From Microcaldota archaeon (GTDB lineage: Archaea; Micrarchaeota; Micrarchaeia; Micrarchaeales; Micrarchaeaceae), in the NCBI GenBank assembly GCA_028867845.1, contig JAGWFU010000037.1, positions 1-5,508 of the forward strand: DNA of 5,508 nt. The letters run 5' to 3'. Of this stretch, positions 1 through 5,508 are shown in pieces. How positions within the stretch are numbered: the stretch's first letter is position 1; each line of letters begins with the position of its first letter. The notes beneath the pieces were generated by a model, which was not told the origin of the DNA, searched no databases, and saw only the letters and a program-made list of their open reading frames with translations. Position numbers and translations under genes: made by a program.

Positions 1-83
1 TAACAGACGGTACCATCATGGCGTCAATTCTCTTCCGAGGGCGTTGTATGTGGGGAGTTAGGAAGTTGACTTAACAGTAACCC

Positions 84-95
84 AAAATATTTATA
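84..95 (+). promoter_or_regulatory. TATA-box promoter of the S16 protease gene
   Basis: The AT-rich stretch AAAATATTTATA stands out from its surroundings and is centred about 33 bases before the ATG at 123. An archaeal TATA box normally lies about 26 bases before the transcription start, which would put the start near 116-119 and leave almost no leader. No Shine-Dalgarno is visible before the ATG, which agrees with a leaderless message. The box is nearly symmetrical and could also serve the minus strand. Inferred from sequence only. Confidence 0.55.
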
Positions 96-122
96 CCTTG
101 ATTGAGATAGGATTGTGATAAG

Positions 123-1619
123 ATGGCAAGACTACTGCTTCTGGCGTTTGCCGCTGCGTTGATGACATCATCCTCATACGCGGTAGCCGCCTTCGTGGGC
201 AGCTCCAGCATAAACGCCCTGGCAGTGGACACAACCAACAACACGGGCAGCCTCACGCTGATAAACCTGACCGTGACCAGCGGGAACGGCAACGTCTCCA
301 TATCCGGCCCGGCCGAGGTCGCCAACAGCACCATCCAGTCCGCCTCCACCGCAGCGCAGTACGCCAGCGGTTACCTGGGGCTTAACTTCACTCACTACAA
401 CTTCGCTTACTACATAAATTCACCCGGCGGCAACGTATCGGGACCCAGTGCAGGGGCTGCGCTCACCTTATTGGCAATATCATCCCTCAGCCACAACCAC
501 CTGAACGGGGGCATGGCTATCACCGGCACTATATCACAGGACGGCAGCGTAGGTCCTGTAGGGGGCGTCTACGACAAGGTCACTGCAGCTGAGAACTCTG
601 GCGCAAAGTACGTGCTTGTTCCATCGGCGCCGCAGGGCAGTGCAGAGAACATGCTCTACGCGCTTGTCCAGGCTAACACAGGCGTACCTCTCATAGAGGT
701 GTCCAACATCTCCCAAGCATACTCTTATGCATTCGGCCAGCATCCCAACCTCTCGGCTACTGTCACCTACACGCCATTCGTTAATTACCATGCCGAGAAC
801 CTCTCAGCCCCCACGCTGAGCTGCTCGAACTCCTGCAACATGAGCATCTTCCAGAAGCTGATCAACTCGACCTTCCAACTCGGACGCGGACAGATATACA
901 TACTGTCGACTGACGACAGCTTTGCGGGCATAGCATCTCAGCTCGGGATGGTGCTCAACCAGAGCATGCAGATAGGCGCAAAGGGCTACCTCTACGCTGC
1001 GGCAAACCAGGCGTTCCTGAACTACGTTAACACGTTCTACTTCGTCCACCACACCACGAGCATACCCTCCGGCCTGGCGACAGCCATCAGCGTACAGGCG
1101 GAGTGCAACTCCCTGGTCAAGCCGCAGCTCACATCCACCAACTACGAGTACGTGATAAGCGGGGAGATGAGGCAGTACTGGGGCAACTACACGATAAACA
1201 ACTCGATCATCGGATTCAACACCAGCGGCATCGAGACCGACGAGGTGCTTGACGACCTCTATCTCGCTGGCCAGGCGAGCGGATGGTGCAGCGCCGCCGG
1301 CATAATCTACGGCCTGGAGGAGAACACCACGGGCACGCCGGTATACTTCTCCAGCGTTCTGAAGCCCATAGCGCAGAACAGGATAAACAGGGCAGCCATA
1401 GACGGCCAGAACCTCTACGTCTCCACAGCGAGGACCGCATACGCACAGGGCAACTACGGCGTGGCTATGCTAGACTCTGACTTCTCGTTCGCGTTCAGCA
1501 ACGCTACGTTCAAGTACAACCTCAGCACTGGGCAGCTGCTGAACCTGTCGTCCAGTACTGCGCGCGGCGCGACTTTCGGGGCCTGGGCCACGCTGTACGG
1601 GCTTGAGTCGCAGTTCTAA
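123..1619 (+). CDS. Secreted Lon-like (S16 family) serine protease, ends at an in-frame stop
   Basis: Predicted exported serine protease with a Lon-type Ser-Lys catalytic dyad. The start at 123 gives a good signal peptide: Arg3, a hydrophobic core at residues 4-14, and a likely cleavage after an AVA at 20-22. The S16 domain covers about residues 25-205. The nucleophile motif GPSAGAA gives Ser109, and the GxVGxVGGVYDK segment gives Lys152. The 43-residue gap equals that between Ser679 and Lys722 in E. coli Lon. There is no AAA+ ATPase domain, so this is not a classical Lon but resembles the archaeal stand-alone exported S16 group (COG1750). Residues 206-498 form a second domain that I do not recognise, rich in Asn, Ser, Thr and Tyr. 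Four cysteines (234, 238, 328, 389) could form disulphides outside the cell. About 19 N-x-S/T sequons suggest heavy N-glycosylation. The frame stays open past the TAA and encodes a membrane anchor (see 1620-1931), so this product is either truncated or a soluble form. Substrate unknown. Confidence 0.88.
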   Translation: MARLLLLAFAAALMTSSSYAVAAFVGSSSINALAVDTTNNTGSLTLINLTVTSGNGNVSISGPAEVANSTIQSASTAAQYASGYLGLNFTHYNFAYYINSPGGNVSGPSAGAALTLLAISSLSHNHLNGGMAITGTISQDGSVGPVGGVYDKVTAAENSGAKYVLVPSAPQGSAENMLYALVQANTGVPLIEVSNISQAYSYAFGQHPNLSATVTYTPFVNYHAENLSAPTLSCSNSCNMSIFQKLINSTFQLGRGQIYILSTDDSFAGIASQLGMVLNQSMQIGAKGYLYAAANQAFLNYVNTFYFVHHTTSIPSGLATAISVQAECNSLVKPQLTSTNYEYVISGEMRQYWGNYTINNSIIGFNTSGIETDEVLDDLYLAGQASGWCSAAGIIYGLEENTTGTPVYFSSVLKPIAQNRINRAAIDGQNLYVSTARTAYAQGNYGVAMLDSDFSFAFSNATFKYNLSTGQLLNLSSSTARGATFGAWATLYGLESQF

Positions 1620-1931
1620 TCACAGGAGGCGGCGTCCACGTCCAACTCCACCCTTGCCCACCAGTACGCCACCGAGGCATACTCCACTGCTCTGCTTGCC
1701 TACCAGATAAGCAACGACACCAGGGTGATAAGCCAGAACCTGGTGCAGAACGCAACCGCCACGCAGATACAGCAGCAGGGCCAGCAGCTCTCCAGAATAG
1801 CAAGTAATATAAATTCTATTAAACTGATAGTATATGCGATAGCCGCAGCGGTTGTCGTTATAATAGTGCTGAACCTGATCCTTATCTGGATTGTCCTCTC
1901 GAGGCTTCCACATAAGAGGAACAGAAAGTAG
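1620..1931 (+). other. In-frame C-terminal continuation of the S16 protease: stalk and membrane anchor
   Basis: Directly after the TAA at 1617-1619 the same frame stays open for 103 codons to a TAG at 1929-1931. It reads as coding sequence: the codons keep the GC-rich third positions of the protease up to about 1790. The stretch is polar, Ser/Thr/Gln-rich and probably helical, and has three more N-x-S/T sequons (NST, NDT, NAT). A transmembrane helix of about 24 residues follows (codons at about 1827-1898), then a basic tail RLPHKRNRK. By the positive-inside rule the tail would be in the cytoplasm and the protease domain outside, matching the N-terminal signal peptide. There is no usable start near the stop; the only in-frame GTG is at 1725. 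An AGGAGG at 1624-1629 has no start codon at a useful distance. The likely explanations are a nonsense mutation, a sequencing error or stop-codon readthrough. If read through, the full protein would be about 602 residues. Confidence 0.8.
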
Positions 1932-1954
1932 GAAGGCAAGCAAGGAAACAACTA

Positions 1955-1961
1955 AGGTGAT
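1955..1961 (+). promoter_or_regulatory. Strong Shine-Dalgarno deciding a non-ATG start
   Basis: AGGTGAT is a seven-base match to the complement of the usual archaeal 16S rRNA 3' tail (AUCACCU). Its GGTG core ends five bases before the ATA at 1965, which is the normal spacing. The only other possible starts nearby are GTG at 1957, which meets a stop after three codons, and TTG at 1961, which opens a different frame. The site therefore points to ATA as the start of the zinc-ribbon gene. Confidence 0.6.
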
Positions 1962-1964
1962 TGT

Positions 1965-2135
1965 ATAGCAACAATACTACCAGGAAAGGTCTGCGTATCA
2001 TGCGGAAGGCTCACTCACGAGTACACGGAGTTCAAGTGCCCCTCATGCGGCGAGAGCACGATAATAAGGGACAAGCACTGCAGGGAGATATCCAACATAT
2101 ACAAGTGCCCGAAGTGCGGGTTCGAGGGGCCGTAA
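1965..2135 (+). CDS. Zn-ribbon RNA-binding protein of the translation-associated archaeal family, probable ATA start
   Basis: A 56-residue zinc ribbon matching the archaeal family of predicted Zn-ribbon RNA-binding proteins with a role in translation (COG2888), known for its ending YxCPKCGFEGP, here residues 46-56. Cysteine pairs are C10-x2-C13, C25-x2-C28 and C48-x2-C51, plus C39. In relatives as I remember them, C39 is the second cysteine of a CxxC pair. Here the first is Asp36, and His38 might replace it as a ligand. The frame has no ATG, GTG or TTG before the first CxxC; an upstream TAA at 1953 closes it. With ATA at 1965 as start the protein begins M-A-T-I-L-P-G-K-V-C, a natural N-terminus, and the Shine-Dalgarno at 1955-1961 is ideally spaced. 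A true AUA start and an ATG-to-ATA error or mutation are both possible. The gene lies one base before aEF-1beta, a pairing known in many archaea, so the two are surely cotranscribed. Family call is firm; the start is uncertain. Confidence 0.82.
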   Translation: MATILPGKVCVSCGRLTHEYTEFKCPSCGESTIIRDKHCREISNIYKCPKCGFEGP

Positions 2136-2136
2136 C

Positions 2137-2388
2137 ATGGCCATGGTAGCAGTAGTGTTCAAGGTCTACCCCAAGGAGGGCACTCAGATAGAGGCCACGG
2201 TGGACAACATAAAGGCCAAGGTGAACCCGGCCAACGTGCAGGTGGAGGAGCTCGCGTTCGGGATAAAGATGGCAAAGGTCCTGTTCAAGTTCGACGACGC
2301 TACGAACAGCTCAAGCAAGCTCGAGGAGGGCCTGAGGGCGGTGGAGGGCGTGGGCGAAGTTGAAGTAGAGGAAGAGAGCCTAGTCTGA
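2137..2388 (+). CDS. Translation elongation factor aEF-1beta (guanine-nucleotide exchange factor of EF-1alpha)
   Basis: An 83-residue protein, close to the usual 85-90 of archaeal aEF-1beta. It promotes GDP/GTP exchange on aEF-1alpha so that the factor can again load aminoacyl-tRNA. The family pattern is visible: an N-terminal strand VAVVFKVYPKEG, a helix, the central EELAFGIKMAKVLFKFDD with the characteristic AFG (about residues 40-57), and the ending RAVEGVGEVEVEE, the counterpart of the usual EGVxxIEV segment. Together these give the small ferredoxin-like fold of the exchange domain. I chose the ATG at 2137 because a GAGGGG at 2124-2129, inside the end of the zinc-ribbon gene, is seven bases upstream; the ATG at 2143 is an alternative that loses two residues. 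The start is one base after the zinc-ribbon stop, so translation is probably coupled. An oligo-T run follows the stop. Confidence 0.92.
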   Translation: MAMVAVVFKVYPKEGTQIEATVDNIKAKVNPANVQVEELAFGIKMAKVLFKFDDATNSSSKLEEGLRAVEGVGEVEVEEESLV

Positions 2389-2400
2389 TTTTTGATTTAA
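2389..2400 (+). terminator. Oligo-T terminator after aEF-1beta
   Basis: Five T residues directly follow the TGA stop, then GATTT, with no hairpin before them. Archaeal RNA polymerase commonly stops at such T-rich tracts. A new TATA-like box begins only about 25 bases later, so ending the translation operon here makes sense. Confidence 0.5.
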
Positions 2401-2424
2401 AAGCCTTCGCACAGTTCAGAAATC

Positions 2425-2433
2425 AATATATAT
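2425..2433 (+). promoter_or_regulatory. TATA-box promoter of the 229-aa orphan gene
   Basis: AATATATAT is centred 29 bases before the GTG at 2458. Transcription would then start around 2454-2458, at or just before the start codon. No Shine-Dalgarno precedes the GTG, so the message is probably leaderless and the gene has its own promoter. Confidence 0.6.
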
Positions 2434-2457
2434 CTCCAGAATACAGTCTATTCGGGT

Positions 2458-3147
2458 GTGAATGTGGAGTTCGTTGAAGTGAAGAGCGGAAGTAAGGGCA
2501 AGACTAATATCCTCAAGGAGGCTCTTAGTGTCGTCTTTAGTAGTGATGGCATTGCTATTGACCTGAAAGCAATCACAACCGATCAGAAGATCATGGTTGC
2601 CACCGCGATACAAGATGCACTATCTGTAAGGAGCCTGATTCGTGGAACAACCGAATGGGAAGAAACCAAGCAGAAGGAGAAGGACAAGGTTCTGGGCAGG
2701 CTTTATAACGAGACGATATACAACACGCTCTTATCCTATAACGGTGAGAGCAAAAACATAGTTGCCAGAAAGCTTTGGTACCTGGGCCACTACCCGGAGA
2801 GCTTAAACGAGCCGGTGGCTAAGCTCGTGGCCTTCGCCGAGCTGATGGGCGAGAAGCCTGTCGTTGAAGTGACTAGAAGAAATGGCCCAGCATTTACAAA
2901 GGCAATCATCAGGATATTCGAGGCCGAGTACACCCTTTCAACCGCGACCGACGATGCCCAAGACCGCGTCGCATATCTAGTTGCAAAGTCGATAGGTAGC
3001 AGAGAAGGGAATGCAGCAAATTTAAGGTTAAAGACGATCCAAGAATCGGGGTTGTTCTCAGAGAGCAATCTCCCCCATGTCAGGGATGAAGTAATGCGCC
3101 TGCTTGACGGGCTTATTGCCGAAGACGACCAGAACAAGAAGTTGTAA
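2458..3147 (+). CDS. Orphan protein of unknown function (229 aa), soluble and mostly helical
   Basis: I do not recognise this protein. It opens with a short strand-like stretch (NVEFVEVKSGS), followed by a mixed region to about residue 60. A very charged segment at about 63-80 is rich in Glu and Lys. The rest looks helical, with alternating amphipathic stretches (about 95-130 and 160-222) that could be helical repeats. There is no signal peptide, no transmembrane segment and not a single cysteine, in contrast to the zinc proteins on both sides. The GTG at 2458 fits the TATA box as a leaderless start; the GTG at 2464 would shorten it by two residues. Codon use differs from the neighbours: 5 of 15 isoleucines use ATA, against about 39 of 46 in rad50, and third positions are richer in A and T at the 5' end. 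This suggests later arrival or weaker selection. It is a real gene by length, promoter and clean ends, but the function is open. Confidence 0.75.
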   Translation: MNVEFVEVKSGSKGKTNILKEALSVVFSSDGIAIDLKAITTDQKIMVATAIQDALSVRSLIRGTTEWEETKQKEKDKVLGRLYNETIYNTLLSYNGESKNIVARKLWYLGHYPESLNEPVAKLVAFAELMGEKPVVEVTRRNGPAFTKAIIRIFEAEYTLSTATDDAQDRVAYLVAKSIGSREGNAANLRLKTIQESGLFSESNLPHVRDEVMRLLDGLIAEDDQNKKL

Positions 3148-3165
3148 TCAAACCGTTGGAAATCC

Positions 3166-3180
3166 CTAAATAGCTTTATT
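3166..3180 (+). promoter_or_regulatory. Probable promoter of the zinc protein-rad50 operon
   Basis: CTAAATAG at 3166-3173 is centred about 26 bases before the ATG at 3195, the spacing expected for a TATA box and a leaderless transcript. A second AT-rich piece, CTTTATT at 3174-3180, is closer and less well placed. A purine-rich GGAAA at 3157-3161 could be part of the TFB recognition element. No Shine-Dalgarno precedes the ATG. Confidence 0.45.
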
Positions 3181-3194
3181 ACCTAATCCTATTA

Positions 3195-3335
3195 ATGGAT
3201 GAGAGACACAACTACGCCGAGGACAACGAGATAACCTGCGTAGTATGCGGCTCAACAGATGTAGGGCAGGTGGGTGGCCACATCTTCAGGTGCAGGAAGT
3301 GCGGCGTGATGTGGTGCGAGTCTTGCAATGACTGA
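3195..3335 (+). CDS. Six-cysteine mini zinc-ribbon protein (46 aa) upstream of rad50
   Basis: A very small acidic protein built around three CxxC pairs: C15-x2-C18-Gly, C33-x2-C36-Gly and C41-x2-C44. The first two pairs, 14 residues apart and each followed by glycine, are the two knuckles of a rubredoxin-like zinc ribbon. The third pair, four residues after the second and almost at the C-terminus, is unusual and could bind a second metal or take part in redox or protein contacts. His29 is another possible ligand. The N-terminal 13 residues are charged and probably flexible. The start at 3195 fits the TATA-like box at 3166-3173 and there is no in-frame upstream alternative of note. The stop is only seven bases before the rad50 ATG at 3343, so the two are almost certainly one transcript. 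A role with Rad50 is inferred from position only; a general nucleic-acid-binding or metal-binding role is equally possible. Confidence 0.78.
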   Translation: MDERHNYAEDNEITCVVCGSTDVGQVGGHIFRCRKCGVMWCESCND

Positions 3336-3342
3336 CTGAACG

Positions 3343-5508
3343 ATGATCCTGATGATAGAGTCCATAGAGCTCAAGAACTGGAAGACCCACGGCCACACCG
3401 AGCTTAGGTTCCAGAAGGGCGTTAACGTCCTCATAGGGGTCATGGGCGCCGGCAAGAGCTCGGTCATGGACGCGATTTCATTCGGTTTATTCGGCACCTT
3501 CCCGTCCCTTACCCACAAGAGAGTTAGCCTCGAAGACCTGATATCAAACAGGCCTGAGCAGAAGGACGAATCAGAGGTCAAAATAAACTTTACGGTCGGG
3601 GGAGACAGATATTCCGTAACCAGGAAGATATCTAAGAAAGAGGGCAGCACCGCAAGGCTTGACAAGAACGGCAGCTACGTGCAGACCCAGCCCGTCAGGG
3701 TGAACGAGGAGGTGGAGCACCTTCTCAAGCTTGATTACGACACATTCTCAAGGGCGATATACGCAGAGCAGAACCAGCTCGAGTACTTCCTCGGTCTGGC
3801 AAAGGGCGACAGGAAGAAGCAGATAGACAACATGCTTGGCCTAGACCTCTTCGCTAAGGCAGAGGAGAACGTCACCTCGCTGCTCAACACCATCAAGTCC
3901 ACCATATCGGAAGACGAGAAGATACTCGCACAGATAGATCTCAACTCGTTCAAGGAGCAGCTGGAGCGGCTCTCTGGCGACAGAAAGAATTCGGAAGCGG
4001 AGTCGTTGGCGCTCGAGAGTCTTGAGAAGACATTAAAGTCGAGGATAAAGGATATCGAGGCCGAGCTCTCCCAGATGAAGAAGTCCTACGACACTAAGCT
4101 GGCACTCACAAAGGAGATGTCAGAGCTCTCAAGCAGGATATCGACTCTGAAGGCTGAGGTCGAGAAGATATCCAAGATGGGTATAGAGGAGAGCGAGGTG
4201 GTCGAGCAGCACGGCAAGAAGACAGAACAGGCAAAGGCGCTCGAATCGTCCAGCAGCAAATTGAAATTAGAGGAGAAGGCGCTTACCCGATCTGTTGCAG
4301 ATGCTGAGGCGAAGCTTGAGAACATAAAGTCCAAGATGAAGGAGAGGGATACTATTGCCTCACAGATGGACGGTAAGGACCTTACAAAGATTGAGGCCGA
4401 TTTGAAGTCTTGCGAGCAGGCAGTGAAGGAACAGATACAGCATGGGTCGTCACTCCAGTCCAACAGGACCGAGACAGAGAAGTGGCTGAAGGAGCTGGAG
4501 AAGCACATAAGCAACTGCCCAGTCTGCGAGAGGGAGCTTGACGAGGCGATGAAATCCAAGCTGGTCAAGGAGAGGTCCGACAGGATAAAACAGATTGACA
4601 CAGAGATACTCTCAACAAAGCAACTCCTAACTGAGAGAGAGAAGCAAAAATCCGCATTAAGCGCGGAGCTCGACAAGCTCAAGGTACTGAAGGGAAGGCT
4701 TGAGCAGTACAAGGATTTGGAGAAGCAGAGGGATGAGGCAAGCAAGGCCGCATATGATGGCAGGTCTGCGCTGACTGAGATAGCAGCAAAGGCGGAATCT
4801 GCAGCGAAGGAGCTCGACAAGGCGAAGGCGGAACTCAACACACTTGCGATAAAGCTCGAAGCCGCGAAGAGGAAGAGGTCTTACGAAGAGGAGATATCAA
4901 AGAGCGCTGCCGTGCTCGAGAAGAAGAGCAAGGATGCCTCCGAGATGAACGTGGACGAGAAGAGGCTCTACTCAGTGCAGGAGGAGATAAGGAAGGAGAG
5001 CGCCTCCCTTGCCAACACTACCTCCAGGATAGATAGCGGGAAGAAGTACCTCGCTGAGCTGGACAGGCAGATAAGCGAGAAGTCGCAGCAGATATCTAAC
5101 ATAAACGTGATAAAAGAGAGGATAGAGCAGAGGCGCGGCAAGATAAACAACCTCAACAAGTTCAAGGGCGCACTGGTCGACACGGAGGCGCAATTGAGGA
5201 ACAGGCTGGTCTCTTCGATAAACACGATAATGCAGAACCTCTGGCAGGTGCTCTATCCCTACAACGACTACAGCGCTGTTAGGCTCAATGCAAAGAAGGA
5301 CGACTACACACTTGAGGCCAACGCCGTGAACACTACGGCTGGCACGAGCGACTGGGTCGACGTGGTGAGCATAGCGAGCGGAGGGGAGAAGAGCATAGCA
5401 TCCCTCACGATGAGGGTCGCCCTCGCGATGGTGATAGTGCCCAACCTCAAGTGGCTGATACTCGACGAGCCCACGCACAACATAGACGACCAGGGCATAG
5501 GCGAGCTG
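3343..5508 (+). CDS. rad50: Rad50/SbcC-type double-strand break repair ATPase (3' end outside the window)
   Basis: SMC-type ATPase that partners the Mre11 nuclease in sensing and trimming DNA double-strand breaks. 722 residues are visible without a stop. The N-terminal lobe has Walker A GVMGAGKSS (32-40, Lys38) and a Q-loop in RAIYAEQNQLEYFL (Gln143). A first coiled coil spans about 170-385. The zinc hook is C392-P-V-C395, where two Rad50 molecules join through one Zn. A second coiled coil runs about 400-640, then come the signature ASGGEK (678-683), Walker B LILDEP with Asp708-Glu709, and a THNID D-loop (711-715). The hook at 392 makes each arm somewhat shorter than in Pyrococcus Rad50 (882 aa); perhaps 30-60 residues are missing at the edge. 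Walker A has Met where the common motif has Asn, and the signature has Ala before SGGE where Leu is common. The ATG at 3352 is an equally good start: it gives MIESIELKNWKTH, like related proteins, and has a TGATCC just upstream that could pair with 16S rRNA. No mre11 gene is in view. Confidence 0.92.
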   Translation, partial: MILMIESIELKNWKTHGHTELRFQKGVNVLIGVMGAGKSSVMDAISFGLFGTFPSLTHKRVSLEDLISNRPEQKDESEVKINFTVGGDRYSVTRKISKKEGSTARLDKNGSYVQTQPVRVNEEVEHLLKLDYDTFSRAIYAEQNQLEYFLGLAKGDRKKQIDNMLGLDLFAKAEENVTSLLNTIKSTISEDEKILAQIDLNSFKEQLERLSGDRKNSEAESLALESLEKTLKSRIKDIEAELSQMKKSYDTKLALTKEMSELSSRISTLKAEVEKISKMGIEESEVVEQHGKKTEQAKALESSSSKLKLEEKALTRSVADAEAKLENIKSKMKERDTIASQMDGKDLTKIEADLKSCEQAVKEQIQHGSSLQSNRTETEKWLKELEKHISNCPVCERELDEAMKSKLVKERSDRIKQIDTEILSTKQLLTEREKQKSALSAELDKLKVLKGRLEQYKDLEKQRDEASKAAYDGRSALTEIAAKAESAAKELDKAKAELNTLAIKLEAAKRKRSYEEEISKSAAVLEKKSKDASEMNVDEKRLYSVQEEIRKESASLANTTSRIDSGKKYLAELDRQISEKSQQISNINVIKERIEQRRGKINNLNKFKGALVDTEAQLRNRLVSSINTIMQNLWQVLYPYNDYSAVRLNAKKDDYTLEANAVNTTAGTSDWVDVVSIASGGEKSIASLTMRVALAMVIVPNLKWLILDEPTHNIDDQGIGEL

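Noticed and set aside
1..80. Possible end of an upstream gene (plus frame to a TAA at 72-74 or a TAG at 59-61) or start of a minus-strand gene at ATG 19 or 16
   Set aside because: Only 6 to 23 codons are visible in each case, with no recognisable motif, so none can be supported.
1617..1619. Pyrrolysine or selenocysteine recoding at the in-frame stop
   Set aside because: The codon is TAA; pyrrolysine uses TAG and selenocysteine uses TGA. No selenocysteine-type stem-loop was evident.
1624..1629. AGGAGG as a ribosome site for restarting translation after the stop
   Set aside because: No ATG, GTG or TTG lies 4-12 bases downstream; the first in-frame GTG is at 1725, far too distant.
1620..1943. 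A 107-codon minus-strand open frame over the anchor region
   Set aside because: The plus strand here gives a sensible stalk, transmembrane helix and basic tail in frame with the protease. The minus frame shows no domain or start signal.
1961..2149. A 62-codon plus-strand open frame starting at TTG
   Set aside because: It has a start codon but is out of frame with the cysteine-rich protein in the same DNA. The zinc-ribbon frame matches a known family, so this one is a shadow that a gene caller might wrongly prefer.
2485..2505. GSKGKT near the start of the orphan protein as a P-loop
   Set aside because: The spacing does not fit GxxxxGK[ST], there is no Walker B candidate, and the surrounding strand pattern is absent.
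3252..3665. A 137-codon minus-strand open frame
   Set aside because: It overlaps both the zinc protein and the Walker A region of rad50, which are clearly coding on the plus strand.
4086..4841. A 251-codon open frame on the minus strand, rich in Ser, Phe and Leu
   Set aside because: It lies wholly inside the rad50 coiled coil. Its Ser/Phe/Leu-rich content is what the reverse of Glu/Lys/Gln/Ala-rich codons gives. No start signal or domain.
4972..5478. A 168-codon minus-strand open frame
   Set aside because: It is antisense to the conserved C-terminal ATPase lobe of rad50 and has the low-complexity look of a shadow frame.

Overview
The window looks archaeal. It carries an exported Lon-type (S16) serine protease of the archaeal kind, a small translation-associated zinc-ribbon gene directly followed by elongation factor aEF-1beta, and a Rad50-type SMC ATPase. 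TATA-like boxes sit 25-35 bases before several start codons, with little or no leader, as is usual for leaderless archaeal transcripts. Most genes prefer AGG for arginine and ATA for isoleucine. I cannot place the organism firmly; a DPANN-type or other little-studied archaeal lineage is a guess, not a reading.

Layout, all real genes on the + strand. 1-122: no gene I can name, with a TATA-like promoter at 84-95. 123-1619: secreted S16 protease of 498 residues, ending at an in-frame TAA. 1620-1931: the same frame continues for 103 more codons and ends in a clear transmembrane anchor, so the stop at 1617-1619 separates the protease from its anchor. 1965-2135: translation-related zinc ribbon (56 aa) with no ATG, GTG or TTG start, apparently starting at ATA behind a very good Shine-Dalgarno. 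2137-2388: aEF-1beta, one base after the zinc ribbon. 2389-2457: oligo-T terminator followed by a TATA-like box. 2458-3147: a 229-aa orphan with codon use unlike its neighbours. 3148-3194: intergenic promoter. 3195-3335: a 46-aa six-cysteine protein. 3343-5508: rad50, running off the right edge within its C-terminal ATPase lobe.

Functionally there are three blocks: cell-surface proteolysis, a translation operon, and DNA double-strand break repair, with a tiny zinc protein as the first gene of the rad50 transcript. No CRISPR, IS element, tRNA or rRNA was seen. The points most worth a second look are the in-frame stop before the protease anchor, the AUA start of the zinc ribbon, the small zinc protein coupled to rad50, and the orphan gene.
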